NCBI RefSeq assembly: GCF_016464705.1
Contig: NZ_JAEHOB010000002.1
Location: 62,001-126,000 of the forward strand
DNA length: 64,000 nt
Reading direction: 5' to 3'
Source of the DNA: Qaidamihabitans albus
GTDB lineage: Bacteria > Actinomycetota > Actinomycetes > Mycobacteriales > Pseudonocardiaceae
Numbering within the stretch: the first letter of the stretch is position 1; each line of letters starts with the position of its first letter. The notes beneath the pieces were generated by a model. That model worked only from the letters and a program-made list of their open reading frames with translations, was not told the origin of the DNA and ran no database searches. The translations under genes and the position numbers were made by a program. Below are positions 16,189 through 24,324 of this stretch, piece by piece.

Positions 16189-18726
16189 TTACATCGCTCC
16201 GGCCCGCTCGGCCACGTCGAAGGACAGCCGCCCTTCGCCGACACCGATGCGCACCAACGAGCCAGCGGTCACCCGCCCGTCCAGCAGCATCGTGGACAGC
16301 ACGTTGTCGACCTCCCGCTGGATCGTGCGCCGCAGCGGGCGGGCGCCGTACTCCGGCTGGTAGCCGGCCTCGGCGAGCCAGCGCACGGCGCCCTCCTCGA
16401 CCTCCACCTCGACGTCCTGTGCGTGTGCCTTGCGGCGGGTCTCCTCGAGCAGCAGCGTCGTGATGCGCTGGAGCTGCTCCGCGGAGAGCCGGCGGAACAC
16501 GATGATCTCGTCGATGCGGTTGAGGAACTCGGGCCGGAAGGACTCCCGGAGCCTGCGCATCAGCCGGTCCCGCAGCGGCTGCTCGGTGTCCGACTCGCGG
16601 GGCGGCGCGAAGCCGAGGGCACCCTGGGTGCCGCTGAGCACCAGTTCGGAGCCGATGTTGCTGGTCATGATCAGCACCGTGTTCGCGAAGTTCACCGTGC
16701 GGCCGCGACCGTCGGTCAGCCTGCCGTCGTCGAGCACCTGCAGCAGGATGTTGAACACCTCGGGGTGCGCCTTCTCGATCTCGTCGAGCAGCACCACCGA
16801 GTACGGGCGGCGGCGTACCGCCTCGGTCAGCTGGCCCGCCTCCTCGTAGCCGACGTAGCCGGGCGGCGCACCGATCAGCCGGGAGACCGTGTGCCGCTCG
16901 CCGTACTCGGACATGTCGAGCCGGATCATCCGGTCCGAGCCGCCGAACAGCGCCTCGGCCAGTGCCCTGGCGAGCTCGGTCTTGCCGACGCCGGTCGGCC
17001 CGAGGAACAGGAAGCTGCCCGAGGGCCGGTTCGGCTCGGCCAGGCCCGCCCTGGTCCGGCGCACCGCCTCGGCGACCGCCTCAACGGCCTCGTCCTGCCC
17101 GACGACGCGTCCGTGCAGGTGCTCCTCCAGGTGCAGCAGCCGCTCGCGCTCCTCCTGGGTCAGCTGGCTCACCGGGACACCCGTGGTCCGCGATACGACC
17201 TCGGCGATGTCGACGGCACCCACCTCGGGCACCCCGGCCTGCCGCCCGTCGTCCCTGGCCTCGTCGAGCTGCCCGCGCAGCTCGTTGATCTCGTCCCGCA
17301 GCGCCGAGGCGCGCTCGTAGTGCTCCTCGCTGACGGCCTGGTCGCGGTCGCGGGTGAGCTGTTCGAGGCGGGACTCCATCTCGCGCAGCCGGTCCGGCCG
17401 CCTGCCCGAGCGCATCCGGACCCTGGCACCCGCCTGGTCGACCATGTCGATCGCCTTGTCCGGCAGGAACCGGTCGGTGATGTAGCGGTCGGATAGCGTG
17501 GCCGCCGCGGACAGCGCCTCGTCGGTGAACCGCACCTGGTGGTGTGCCTCGTACTGGTCCCGCAGCCCGTGCAGGATCGCGAGCGTGTCCTCCACGTTGG
17601 GCTCGGGCACGAGGATCGGCTGGAACCGGCGCTCGAACGCGGGATCGGACTCGATGTTGCTCCGGTACTCGTCGAGGGTCGTCGCGCCCACGATGTGCAG
17701 CTCGCCGCGGGCCAGCGCGGGCTTGAGCATGTTGCTCGCCCCCATCGAACCCTCGGAGGCACCGGCGCCGACGACGGTGTGCAGCTCGTCGATGAACACG
17801 ATCAGCTCGTCGCGGTGCGCGCGGATCTCCTCGAGCAGCTTGTTCATCCGTTCCTCGAAGTCGCCGCGGTAGCGGGTGCCCGCGACGAGCGAGGTCAGGT
17901 CGAGCTGCACCACCCGCCTGCCAGTCAGGGACTCGGGCACCTGCCCGTCGGCGACGCGCTGGGCAAGGCCCTCGACGATCGCCGTCTTGCCCACACCGGC
18001 CTCGCCGATCAGCACCGGGTTGTTCTTGGTACGGCGGGACAGCACCTCGATCGTCTGCTCGATCTCGTCGTCGCGGCCCACCACCGGGTCGATCTGGCCG
18101 TCACGGGCCATGGCGGTCAGGTCACGGCCGTAGGTGTCGAGCGTCTCCGTCTCGCTGGGCCGCTGTTGTTGCTGCTGCTGCGCGCGGGGCTGGCCGGCCG
18201 CGGCACCCGGTCCGGCGAGCACCCGCCGCATCGCGTCCGGGGTCAGCCCGGCCTCGCCGAGCATCCGGCCCGCCTGTGAGTCCTGGTTGGCGACGAGCGC
18301 GAGCAACAGGTGCTCGGGGCCGATGTAGGAGGAGCGCAGCCCCCGCGAGATCTGGTGCGAGTCGAGCAGCGTCCGCTTGGCGCCGGGCGTCAGCGTGGGG
18401 GCCGCGGTCTGCTGCTCACCGCGCCGGACCTCCTTCTCGACCCGCTCGGCCAGGGCGTCCGGATCGGCGCCCGCCCGCTGGATCAGCTCCCGGCTGCCCG
18501 GGGTGTGCGCCGCCGCCCACAGCAGGTGCACGGAGTCGAGCTCGGCCCCGCCCCATTCCGCGACCTGCCGGACGGCCGCCGAGACGAGCGCCTGGGCCTG
18601 CTCGCTCATCAGCCGGGTGATGCCGACGGCGCGCGGGTGCCTTCCCGGTACCGCGTTGCCGAAGAAGTGGGCGAGCATCGCGTCGAACGGGCTCGGTCCG
18701 GGGTCCGCCCCGAAGAAGCCGGTCAT
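16189..18726 (-). CDS. ClpC/ClpB-type AAA+ chaperone with poly-glutamine linker
   Basis: An 845-residue Hsp100 unfoldase. It has an N-terminal Clp repeat domain (about 38-180), a linker with seven glutamines in eight residues (AQQQQQQ), AAA domain 1 with Walker A GEAGVGKT and Walker B VFIDELH, a UVR-type middle segment ([18 protein letters not shown]), and AAA domain 2 with GPTGVGKT and LLDEIEKAH. The short UVR-bearing middle indicates ClpC-like architecture rather than ClpB. The N terminus [17 protein letters not shown] matches a second actinobacterial ClpC-like group. ATG 18726 follows AAGGGAG. A ClpP-docking loop was not located, so coupling to proteolysis is open. Confidence 0.88.
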   Translation of the reverse strand: MTGFFGADPGPSPFDAMLAHFFGNAVPGRHPRAVGITRLMSEQAQALVSAAVRQVAEWGGAELDSVHLLWAAAHTPGSRELIQRAGADPDALAERVEKEVRRGEQQTAAPTLTPGAKRTLLDSHQISRGLRSSYIGPEHLLLALVANQDSQAGRMLGEAGLTPDAMRRVLAGPGAAAGQPRAQQQQQQRPSETETLDTYGRDLTAMARDGQIDPVVGRDDEIEQTIEVLSRRTKNNPVLIGEAGVGKTAIVEGLAQRVADGQVPESLTGRRVVQLDLTSLVAGTRYRGDFEERMNKLLEEIRAHRDELIVFIDELHTVVGAGASEGSMGASNMLKPALARGELHIVGATTLDEYRSNIESDPAFERRFQPILVPEPNVEDTLAILHGLRDQYEAHHQVRFTDEALSAAATLSDRYITDRFLPDKAIDMVDQAGARVRMRSGRRPDRLREMESRLEQLTRDRDQAVSEEHYERASALRDEINELRGQLDEARDDGRQAGVPEVGAVDIAEVVSRTTGVPVSQLTQEERERLLHLEEHLHGRVVGQDEAVEAVAEAVRRTRAGLAEPNRPSGSFLFLGPTGVGKTELARALAEALFGGSDRMIRLDMSEYGERHTVSRLIGAPPGYVGYEEAGQLTEAVRRRPYSVVLLDEIEKAHPEVFNILLQVLDDGRLTDGRGRTVNFANTVLIMTSNIGSELVLSGTQGALGFAPPRESDTEQPLRDRLMRRLRESFRPEFLNRIDEIIVFRRLSAEQLQRITTLLLEETRRKAHAQDVEVEVEEGAVRWLAEAGYQPEYGARPLRRTIQREVDNVLSTMLLDGRVTAGSLVRIGVGEGRLSFDVAERAGAM

Positions 18727-18772
18727 AGCACAACTCCCTTTGGCCGAAAGGTGGGTTCACTGCCCCTCGGCC

Positions 18773-18797
18773 TACCCGGTGCGCGCGCCCGTCAACC
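18773..18797 (-). promoter_or_regulatory. stress-sigma-type promoter of the ClpC-like gene
   Basis: On the minus strand GGTT (18797-18794), 16 bases, GGGTA (18777-18773). It fits GNNT-N14-16-GGGTA and gives a leader of about 40 bases with AAGGGAG before the start. Chaperone genes of this type are plausible sigma-B targets. Confidence 0.5.
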
Positions 18798-18815
18798 GGC
18801 GGCGGACCGCCGGGA

Positions 18816-18861
18816 CTCGTGAGTGCGGACACGAGTGAGAACTCGTGTCCGCACTCACCAG
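18816..18861. repeat. 46-bp palindromic intergenic repeat, copy 1
   Basis: A nearly perfect palindrome: arms 18819-18836 and 18841-18858 pair over 18 bp around a GAGA loop. It starts CTCGTGAGTGC and ends GCACTCACCAG. It lies 24 bases past the stop of the GT2 gene at 18885, between that gene and the ClpC promoter, where it could act as a transcript end or insulator. Five related copies occur later in the window. Confidence 0.9.
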
Positions 18862-18884
18862 GGGTGCCCACGCTCGTGCCGGCA

Positions 18885-19775
18885 TCAGCCGACGTAGCGG
18901 CGGGCCGGTGACCGGCGCTGGGCCTCCTCCAGCGACCGCAGGCCCTCCTCCACCCCGGCGGGTACGACGGCGCGCTCGCGCAGCACCCACGGCACACCGC
19001 GCAGTGCCTCGACCACGGCGGCCACGGTGGCCCGGTCGGCGGGTGCCGAACGCAGCACGGCCACGCTGCGCCTTGCGGCGCTGCGCCACGGCCTGCGCAG
19101 CCACAGGGTCCACAGCGTGTTGCGGATGCCGAGCTGGCGGCGGCGGCGCGGATCGCGCTGCTTCGACGGCGCATGGTGGATCACCACGTCCTCGGCCCAG
19201 CACATCCACCAGCCGCGCGCGGCGAGGTCGAGGGCGAGCAGCTCCTCCTCCCCGCCCAGCCACATCCGCGGCGAGAAGCCGCCGACCTCCCGGAACGCGC
19301 TCACCCGGAACGTCGAGAGCCCCGCCATGACACCGAGCAGCGCGGGCCCGGGCAGCCAGTCCGGCCCGCGCACCGGCGAGTACCGCAGCTCCGGGGTGAT
19401 CGGGTCCTCCTCGAGCCCGGGCTCCACCAGGCAGCGGCCGGTGACCGACGCGAGCGCCGGATGGGCGTCGAGCAGGTCGGCCGCGCGGGTCAGCGCGCCG
19501 GGCTGCCAGCGGGTGTCGTCGTCGCAGAAGGACACGTACGGCGTGTGCACGTGGCGGACGGCGAGGTTGCGCGCGAGGGCGCCGAGGTTGCGGTCACAAC
19601 GCAGGAGCAGCACGCCGGGATGCCGCCGGGCGATCGCGTCGGCCGTGCCGTCGGCCGAGGCGTTGTCGGCGACGATGATCGGCGCGGCGTCGGGCAGCGC
19701 CGTCATGTGCTCCAGCGTCCGCAGCGTCTCCTCGCGGCGGTTGTGGGTGATCAGGACGACCGTAACTCGGCTCAT
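18885..19775 (-). CDS. GT2 family glycosyltransferase
   Basis: A 296-residue GT-A transferase. VTVVLITHNRREETLRTLEH begins the fold, IVADNASADGTADAI is the nucleotide-binding strand, SFCDDDTRW is the DXD region and GGFSPRMWLGGEEELLALD the acceptor-side motif. No membrane segments are seen. Its ATG overlaps the stop of a second GT2 gene by four bases and the two share the same overall layout, suggesting tandem duplication and sequential sugar additions. It is the last gene of the csaB-like/GT2/GT2 operon. Confidence 0.87.
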   Translation of the reverse strand: MSRVTVVLITHNRREETLRTLEHMTALPDAAPIIVADNASADGTADAIARRHPGVLLLRCDRNLGALARNLAVRHVHTPYVSFCDDDTRWQPGALTRAADLLDAHPALASVTGRCLVEPGLEEDPITPELRYSPVRGPDWLPGPALLGVMAGLSTFRVSAFREVGGFSPRMWLGGEEELLALDLAARGWWMCWAEDVVIHHAPSKQRDPRRRRQLGIRNTLWTLWLRRPWRSAARRSVAVLRSAPADRATVAAVVEALRGVPWVLRERAVVPAGVEEGLRSLEEAQRRSPARRYVG

Positions 19776-20617
19776 CGGCGCTCCAGTTCCCGTACCTGTG
19801 CCTCGACCTCGTGCGGCAGCGGATCGCGCCCCGCCAGCGCCCTTGGCAGCCTGCGCAGCGCGCCCGCCGCCGCACCCGCGTCGCGCAGCAGCGGAGCCGC
19901 GGCGCGCACGCACTCCCCCGGGGGGCGTCGCAGCCACGCGATCAGCGCGTTGTTGCGCGTCTCCAGCCGCTGCCGCCAGGCCGGGGGCGGGCGGGTCGAA
20001 GAGGGGTGGTGGTGGGCGCGTACCCGGTCGACGTAGCAGAGCGCCCAGCCGCGGGCCGCGAGATCGTAGGACAGCAGCTTCTCCTCCGCGGCGAAGTGCA
20101 GCAGCGGGCTGAACCCGCCCGTGTCGAGGAACGCGTCCCGGCGCACGATCGCCGAGCAGGCCAGGAAGCCGAGCACGAGCGGGCCCGGCACGTCGGCGGG
20201 CTTGCCGAGCGGGCTCGCCGCCATGACCTCGCACACGGGATCGGGTTCGCCGCCGGGCCCGACGAGGGTCCGGCCGGCGATCAGCCCCAGCCGGGGATAG
20301 ACGTCGAAGAGCAGCTCCGCCTCCGGCAAAGCGTCACGTGCCCACCACGAGTCGTCGTCGCTGAAGGCGACGTACGGGGTTTCCGCGGCGCGGACCCCGA
20401 TGTTGCGCGCCGCCGCACCGCCGTTGCGGGGCAGCCGGATGAGGCGTACCCAGGGGAACTCGCGCAGTACCCGCGCGCCCGTGTCGTCGGCGGAGGCGTT
20501 GTCCACCACGATGACCGGCGGCCGCGGCCGTAGCGTGCCGAGCATGGCCAGCGTGCGGACGAGCTCGGCGGCGCGGTCGCGGGTGGCGACCACCACGGTC
20601 GTCCTCGCCTCGTTCAT
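19772..20617 (-). CDS. GT2 family glycosyltransferase
   Basis: A 281-residue GT-A transferase with TTVVVATRDRAAELVRTLA at the N terminus, IVVDNASADDTGARV, the DXD region AFSDDDSWW, and GGFSPLLHFAAEEKLLSYD. It resembles its downstream neighbour closely in architecture. Start ATG 20617 was chosen over an upstream in-frame start because it overlaps the preceding gene's stop by four bases, as elsewhere in this operon. Sugar specificity is not evident. Confidence 0.87.
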   Translation of the reverse strand: MNEARTTVVVATRDRAAELVRTLAMLGTLRPRPPVIVVDNASADDTGARVLREFPWVRLIRLPRNGGAAARNIGVRAAETPYVAFSDDDSWWARDALPEAELLFDVYPRLGLIAGRTLVGPGGEPDPVCEVMAASPLGKPADVPGPLVLGFLACSAIVRRDAFLDTGGFSPLLHFAAEEKLLSYDLAARGWALCYVDRVRAHHHPSSTRPPPAWRQRLETRNNALIAWLRRPPGECVRAAAPLLRDAGAAAGALRRLPRALAGRDPLPHEVEAQVRELERR

Positions 20618-21501
20618 CGGCGCACCTCCGCCAGCAGCTCGGTGAGCAGTGGGTGCGCTCCGTCCAGCGGCGCGGGATGTCGCGCGCGCTCCCGGCCCCC
20701 GGCGGAGAGGCACCACTCCCACCACCGGCCGAGGGCGGCGTCACCGCCGGAGCCGGTGACCGTCTCGGCGGGCACGACCGCGGGCCAGTCCAGCGCTTCC
20801 GCCTGCGCGGCCACCTTGCCGCCGCCGGCGACCGGGTCCACCGCCAGCGCGGGCACGCCGGCGCGCAGTGCGAGCACGAGGCCGTGCAGCCGGGTGGTGA
20901 TGATCACGTCGAAGCGGCGGATCAGGGAGAGGAACTGGTCGGCAGTGGCACAGTGCCGCCAGTCCGCACCGTCCAGCCGCGTGTCCAGCGGCACGCGCGC
21001 GCAGTCGAGCCGGCTCGCCCAGTCGAGCAGCGCCTCGTGCACCTGCTCGTGCCTGCGCCGGGCACCGTACTCCCGCTGGCCGGGCGCGAGCACCACGCCG
21101 GCCACCGGGACCGAGGTGCCGCCCCCCGACAGCGAGAGGTCCGGATACGGGCGGGAGCCGCCGTCGCGCGCCAGCACGCGGTGGAAGCCGGCCGCCGCGG
21201 GGTCGGCGGGGTCGAGCACCGAGACGCCGACGGCGATGCGGCGGCAGCCGGCGTAGCGCTCGTGCAGGCCGCTGACCTGCTCCCCGTGCGCGGGGCCGCA
21301 GGTGAAAACCACATGCGTGTAGCGCGCGGGGTCGGCGTCGTCCAGGTGCAGTGCCCCTGGCCGGAAACCCGGGCTCCACGCCGTGTCGGCGGCGATGCCT
21401 TCCTCGGCCAGCGCCGAGGCGACCCCGCGCATGCTGAGCACGTCGCCCGCGGTCGCCTCGCCGTGCAGGAAGGTGGGCCAACCGGTGACGAGCACTCGCA
21501 T
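20614..21501 (-). CDS. polysaccharide pyruvyl transferase-like protein (CsaB-like)
   Basis: A 295-residue protein. The N-terminal MRVLVTGWPTFLHGEATAGD and the C-terminal FDVIITTRLHGLVLALRAGVPALAVDP match the polysaccharide pyruvyl transferase fold, in which TTRLHG is the most conserved motif. These enzymes transfer pyruvate from PEP to sugars as a ketal. Some family members have other transferase roles, so pyruvylation is a family inference. It heads a three-gene minus-strand operon with two GT2 enzymes and is divergent from the UXS-like gene. Confidence 0.75.
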   Translation of the reverse strand: MRVLVTGWPTFLHGEATAGDVLSMRGVASALAEEGIAADTAWSPGFRPGALHLDDADPARYTHVVFTCGPAHGEQVSGLHERYAGCRRIAVGVSVLDPADPAAAGFHRVLARDGGSRPYPDLSLSGGGTSVPVAGVVLAPGQREYGARRRHEQVHEALLDWASRLDCARVPLDTRLDGADWRHCATADQFLSLIRRFDVIITTRLHGLVLALRAGVPALAVDPVAGGGKVAAQAEALDWPAVVPAETVTGSGGDAALGRWWEWCLSAGGRERARHPAPLDGAHPLLTELLAEVRR

Positions 21502-21512
21502 GCCCCCAGCAG

Positions 21513-21538
21513 TACCCGCGGTGACCGCCGCGCTAACC
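21513..21538 (-). promoter_or_regulatory. stress-sigma-like promoter of the csaB-like/GT2 operon
   Basis: On the minus strand GGTT (21538-21535), 17 bases, GGGTA (21517-21513). The start codon at 21501 begins 12 bases after the -10, so the mRNA would be leaderless or nearly so. It is back-to-back with the UXS promoter. Confidence 0.42.
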
Positions 21539-21543
21539 ACGGC

Positions 21544-21567
21544 GTTTCGGCCGGTCCATTTCGGGTA
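21544..21567 (+). promoter_or_regulatory. sigma-B/sigma-F-type promoter, leaderless, for the UXS-like gene
   Basis: GTTT (21544-21547), 15 bases, GGGTA (21563-21567), a perfect match. The ATG begins 11 bases beyond the -10 element and no Shine-Dalgarno sequence precedes it, both consistent with a leaderless transcript. Confidence 0.62.
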
Positions 21568-21577
21568 GACCGGCCTC

Positions 21578-22549
21578 ATGGTCACTGGGTTCACGCACGC
21601 GCTGGTCACCGGCGGCGCCGGCTTCGTCGGCTCACATGTCTGCGAAAGCCTGCTGCGCAGCGGAAGCCGGGTGACCTGTGTGGACAATTTCGCGACGGGC
21701 GAGCGGGACAACATCGCACATCTGTTGCCTGATCCCGGTTTCGCGCTCGTCGAGCACGACGTGACCGAGCCGCTGGACGACCTGCCCGTTCCGGACGGTG
21801 TCGATGACGTGGACGTGGTGCTGCACCTGGCTTCCGCCGCGTCGCCGCGCGACTACCTGCGGTTGCCGATCGAGACGTTGCGCACGGGTTCGCTCGGCAC
21901 CGAGCACGCGCTGGACTTCGCCGCGCGGCACCGGGCGCGGTTCCTGCTCGCCTCGACCAGCGAGGTGTACGGCGACCCGTTGGAGCACCCGCAGCGGGAG
22001 GACTACTGGGGAAACGTGAACCCCGTCGGCCCGCGCAGCGTGTACGACGAGGCGAAGCGCTACGCCGAGGCGCTGACCATGGCGCACCACCGCGAACGGG
22101 GTGCGAACGTGGCGATCGCCCGCATCTTCAACACCTACGGCCCGCGGCTGCGCGCGGGAGACGGGCGGATGATCCCGAACTTCGTGACGCAGGCGCTGGC
22201 CGGCGAGCCGCTGACCGTCCACGGCTCCGGAAACCAGACCCGGTCCGTGTGCTACGTCACCGACACCGTCGCCGGGCTGCTGGCGCTGGCGGCGGGCACA
22301 CTGACCGGCCCGGTGAACATCGGTAACCCGCAGGAGCTGCCCGTGTGGCGGCTCGCCGACGAGGTGCGCCAGCTCACCGGCTCCGGCTCGCGGGTCGTGC
22401 GGGTGGACGAGGCCGCCGACGACCCCCGGCGCCGCTGCCCCGACATCGGCCTCGCGCGCACCGAGCTCGGCTGGCGCCCGGAGGTAACCCTCCGCGAAGG
22501 ACTGCGCCGCACGATCGACTGGTTCGCGGCGCACCGAGCAGCGGCCTGA
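21578..22549 (+). CDS. UDP-glucuronate decarboxylase-like NAD-dependent epimerase/dehydratase
   Basis: A 323-residue extended SDR. The NAD motif TGGAGFVGSH is near residue 11. The stretches SAASPRDYLRLPIETL, STSEVYGDPLEHPQ, YWGNVNPVGPRSVYDEAKR and NTYGPRLR follow, a combination characteristic of UDP-xylose synthases. The catalytic Tyr and Lys are in YDEAK. The expected reaction is UDP-glucuronate to UDP-xylose plus CO2. The UDP-glucose dehydrogenase at 30485, which would supply UDP-glucuronate, lies in the same glycan region. A related epimerase activity cannot be excluded. Confidence 0.83.
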   Translation: MVTGFTHALVTGGAGFVGSHVCESLLRSGSRVTCVDNFATGERDNIAHLLPDPGFALVEHDVTEPLDDLPVPDGVDDVDVVLHLASAASPRDYLRLPIETLRTGSLGTEHALDFAARHRARFLLASTSEVYGDPLEHPQREDYWGNVNPVGPRSVYDEAKRYAEALTMAHHRERGANVAIARIFNTYGPRLRAGDGRMIPNFVTQALAGEPLTVHGSGNQTRSVCYVTDTVAGLLALAAGTLTGPVNIGNPQELPVWRLADEVRQLTGSGSRVVRVDEAADDPRRRCPDIGLARTELGWRPEVTLREGLRRTIDWFAAHRAAA

Positions 22550-22605
22550 GGCCTCTCCCGGCGACTCCGTTCCGTAGCGACGTCCTGGGCATTCGGCCCA
22601 ATGCT

Positions 22606-22629
22606 GTTTAGCCGTCGCTGCAAGGGGTA
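22606..22629 (+). promoter_or_regulatory. sigma-B/sigma-F-type promoter of the heptose-type glycan operon
   Basis: GTTT (22606-22609), 15 bases, GGGTA (22625-22629), a perfect match, about 58 bases before the carbamoyltransferase start. It would drive the eight coupled genes that follow, placing the heptose-type pathway under general-stress control. Confidence 0.65.
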
Positions 22630-22686
22630 GCGACATAGTGCGGGCCGCGAAAGGCGGCCGAGGACACAGGCTTGGAGGTAAGCCAG

Positions 22687-24324
22687 GTGCGCATACTCGG
22701 GATCAACGCCGTTTTCCACGATCCCGCCGCCGCGCTGGTCGTGGACGGCAGGATCGTCGCAGCCGCCGAGGAGGAGCGGTTCAGCAGGCGCAAGCACGGC
22801 AAGGCGCCCGTGCCGTTCTCGGCCTGGGAGCTGCCGGAGCAGGCCGCGCGCTGGTGCCTGGAACACGCCGGGATCACCCCGGACCAGCTCGACGCCGTCG
22901 GCTACTCCTACGAACCCGGCCTTGTCGACGACGAGCTGGAGGGAACCGATCCCGGTTGGGAAGAGCTGCGTACCCGCTACGCGGAGCGCGCGCCCCGGTT
23001 CCTGAAGACGGCACTGCCCGGGCTCGATCCCGATATCGTCCACTTTGTCCGGCACCACGTGGCGCACGCCGCGTCCGCGGCGCTGGCCGCGCCGTTCGGC
23101 GACTCCGCCGTCCTCGTCGCCGACGGCCGTGGGGAGTCCACTTCGTACCTGGCCGGCGAGTACCGCGACGGCAAGTTCGAGGAGCTGGCCGCGCAGTCGC
23201 TGCCGCACTCGCTCGGTCTGGCCTATGAGGACCTGACGGCGCACCTCGGGTTCCGGCGCTCCAGCGACGAGTACAAGGTGATGGCGCTCGCCTCCTACGG
23301 CGAGCCGCGGTTCCTGCCGCGGCTGCGCGAGCGTGTCTACACCACCGGTGACGGCGGATACCGCACCGAGCCGATCGACTGGAGCGCCTTCGCCCCGGCC
23401 CGCCCGCCGGACGGCGAGATGCTGCCCGAGCACGCCGACCTCGCCGCGAGCATGCAGGAGCGGCTGGAGGAGGTGTTGCTGGAGCTGGCGGGCTGGCTGC
23501 ACGGGCGCACCGGGGCGAGCGATCTCACGCTCGCGGGCGGCATCGCCCTCAACTGCGTGGCCAACACCCGGCTGCACGCCGCGGGGCCGTTCGACCGGGT
23601 GTGGGTGCAGCCGGCCTCCGGTGACGCCGGGACCGCGCTCGGCGCTGCGCTGCAACTCGCCGCCGACCTCGGCGAGCCCACGGCACCGATGGCGGGCGCC
23701 GACCTGGGCCGTGGCTGGTCCGACGAGGAGATCGAGGAGCGGCTGCGGGCGGCGCGGATCCCGTACGAGCGGCCGGACGACATCGCCGAGACCGTTGCCG
23801 AGGCCCTCGCGGACGACGGGATCGTCGCCTGGTTCCAGGGCCGCGCCGAGTTCGGACCTCGCGCGCTGGGACACCGCTCGCTGCTCGCGCACCCCGGCCG
23901 CGCCGAGAACCTCGAACGGCTCAACGAGGTGAAGGGCCGGGAGCAGTTCCGCCCGGTCGCACCGATGGTGCTGGCCGACCGGGCCGGTGAGCTGTTCAGC
24001 CGCGGGCCGCTGCCGAGCCCGTACATGCTCTTCGTCCACGACGTCGCGCCGCCGTGGCGCGACCGCGTACCCGCCGTCACCCACGTCGACGGCACGGCCC
24101 GCATCCAGACGGTCGACCCGGGTGCCGAGCCGCTCGTCGCGCGGATGCTCGGCGCGTTCGAGCGGCGGACCGGGCTGCCGACGGTGGTCAACACGAGCCT
24201 GAACACGGCGGGCAGGCCGATGGTGGACAGCCCCACCGACGCCCTCGAATGCTTCGGCTCCGCGCCGGTCGACCTGCTGGCGATCGGGCCGTTCGCCGTC
24301 CGCAGGCCACGGAGCGCGGCATGA
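22687..24324 (+). CDS. NodU/CmcH-family carbamoyltransferase
   Basis: A 545-residue O-carbamoyltransferase. The N-terminal domain begins RILGINAVFHDPAAALV and carries HHVAHAASAALAAPF and VLVADGRGE. The C-terminal YrdC-like portion has FQGRAEFGPRALGHRSLLAHP and TVVNTSLN. Members move a carbamoyl group from carbamoyl phosphate, via carbamoyl-AMP, onto a sugar or polyol hydroxyl. The GTG at 22687 is selected by a GGAGG at 22674-22678. A TTG at 22672 in the same frame overlaps that site. It is first in an eight-gene chain joined by overlapping start and stop codons, so a carbamoylated sugar is a likely product feature. Confidence 0.87.
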   Translation: MRILGINAVFHDPAAALVVDGRIVAAAEEERFSRRKHGKAPVPFSAWELPEQAARWCLEHAGITPDQLDAVGYSYEPGLVDDELEGTDPGWEELRTRYAERAPRFLKTALPGLDPDIVHFVRHHVAHAASAALAAPFGDSAVLVADGRGESTSYLAGEYRDGKFEELAAQSLPHSLGLAYEDLTAHLGFRRSSDEYKVMALASYGEPRFLPRLRERVYTTGDGGYRTEPIDWSAFAPARPPDGEMLPEHADLAASMQERLEEVLLELAGWLHGRTGASDLTLAGGIALNCVANTRLHAAGPFDRVWVQPASGDAGTALGAALQLAADLGEPTAPMAGADLGRGWSDEEIEERLRAARIPYERPDDIAETVAEALADDGIVAWFQGRAEFGPRALGHRSLLAHPGRAENLERLNEVKGREQFRPVAPMVLADRAGELFSRGPLPSPYMLFVHDVAPPWRDRVPAVTHVDGTARIQTVDPGAEPLVARMLGAFERRTGLPTVVNTSLNTAGRPMVDSPTDALECFGSAPVDLLAIGPFAVRRPRSAA

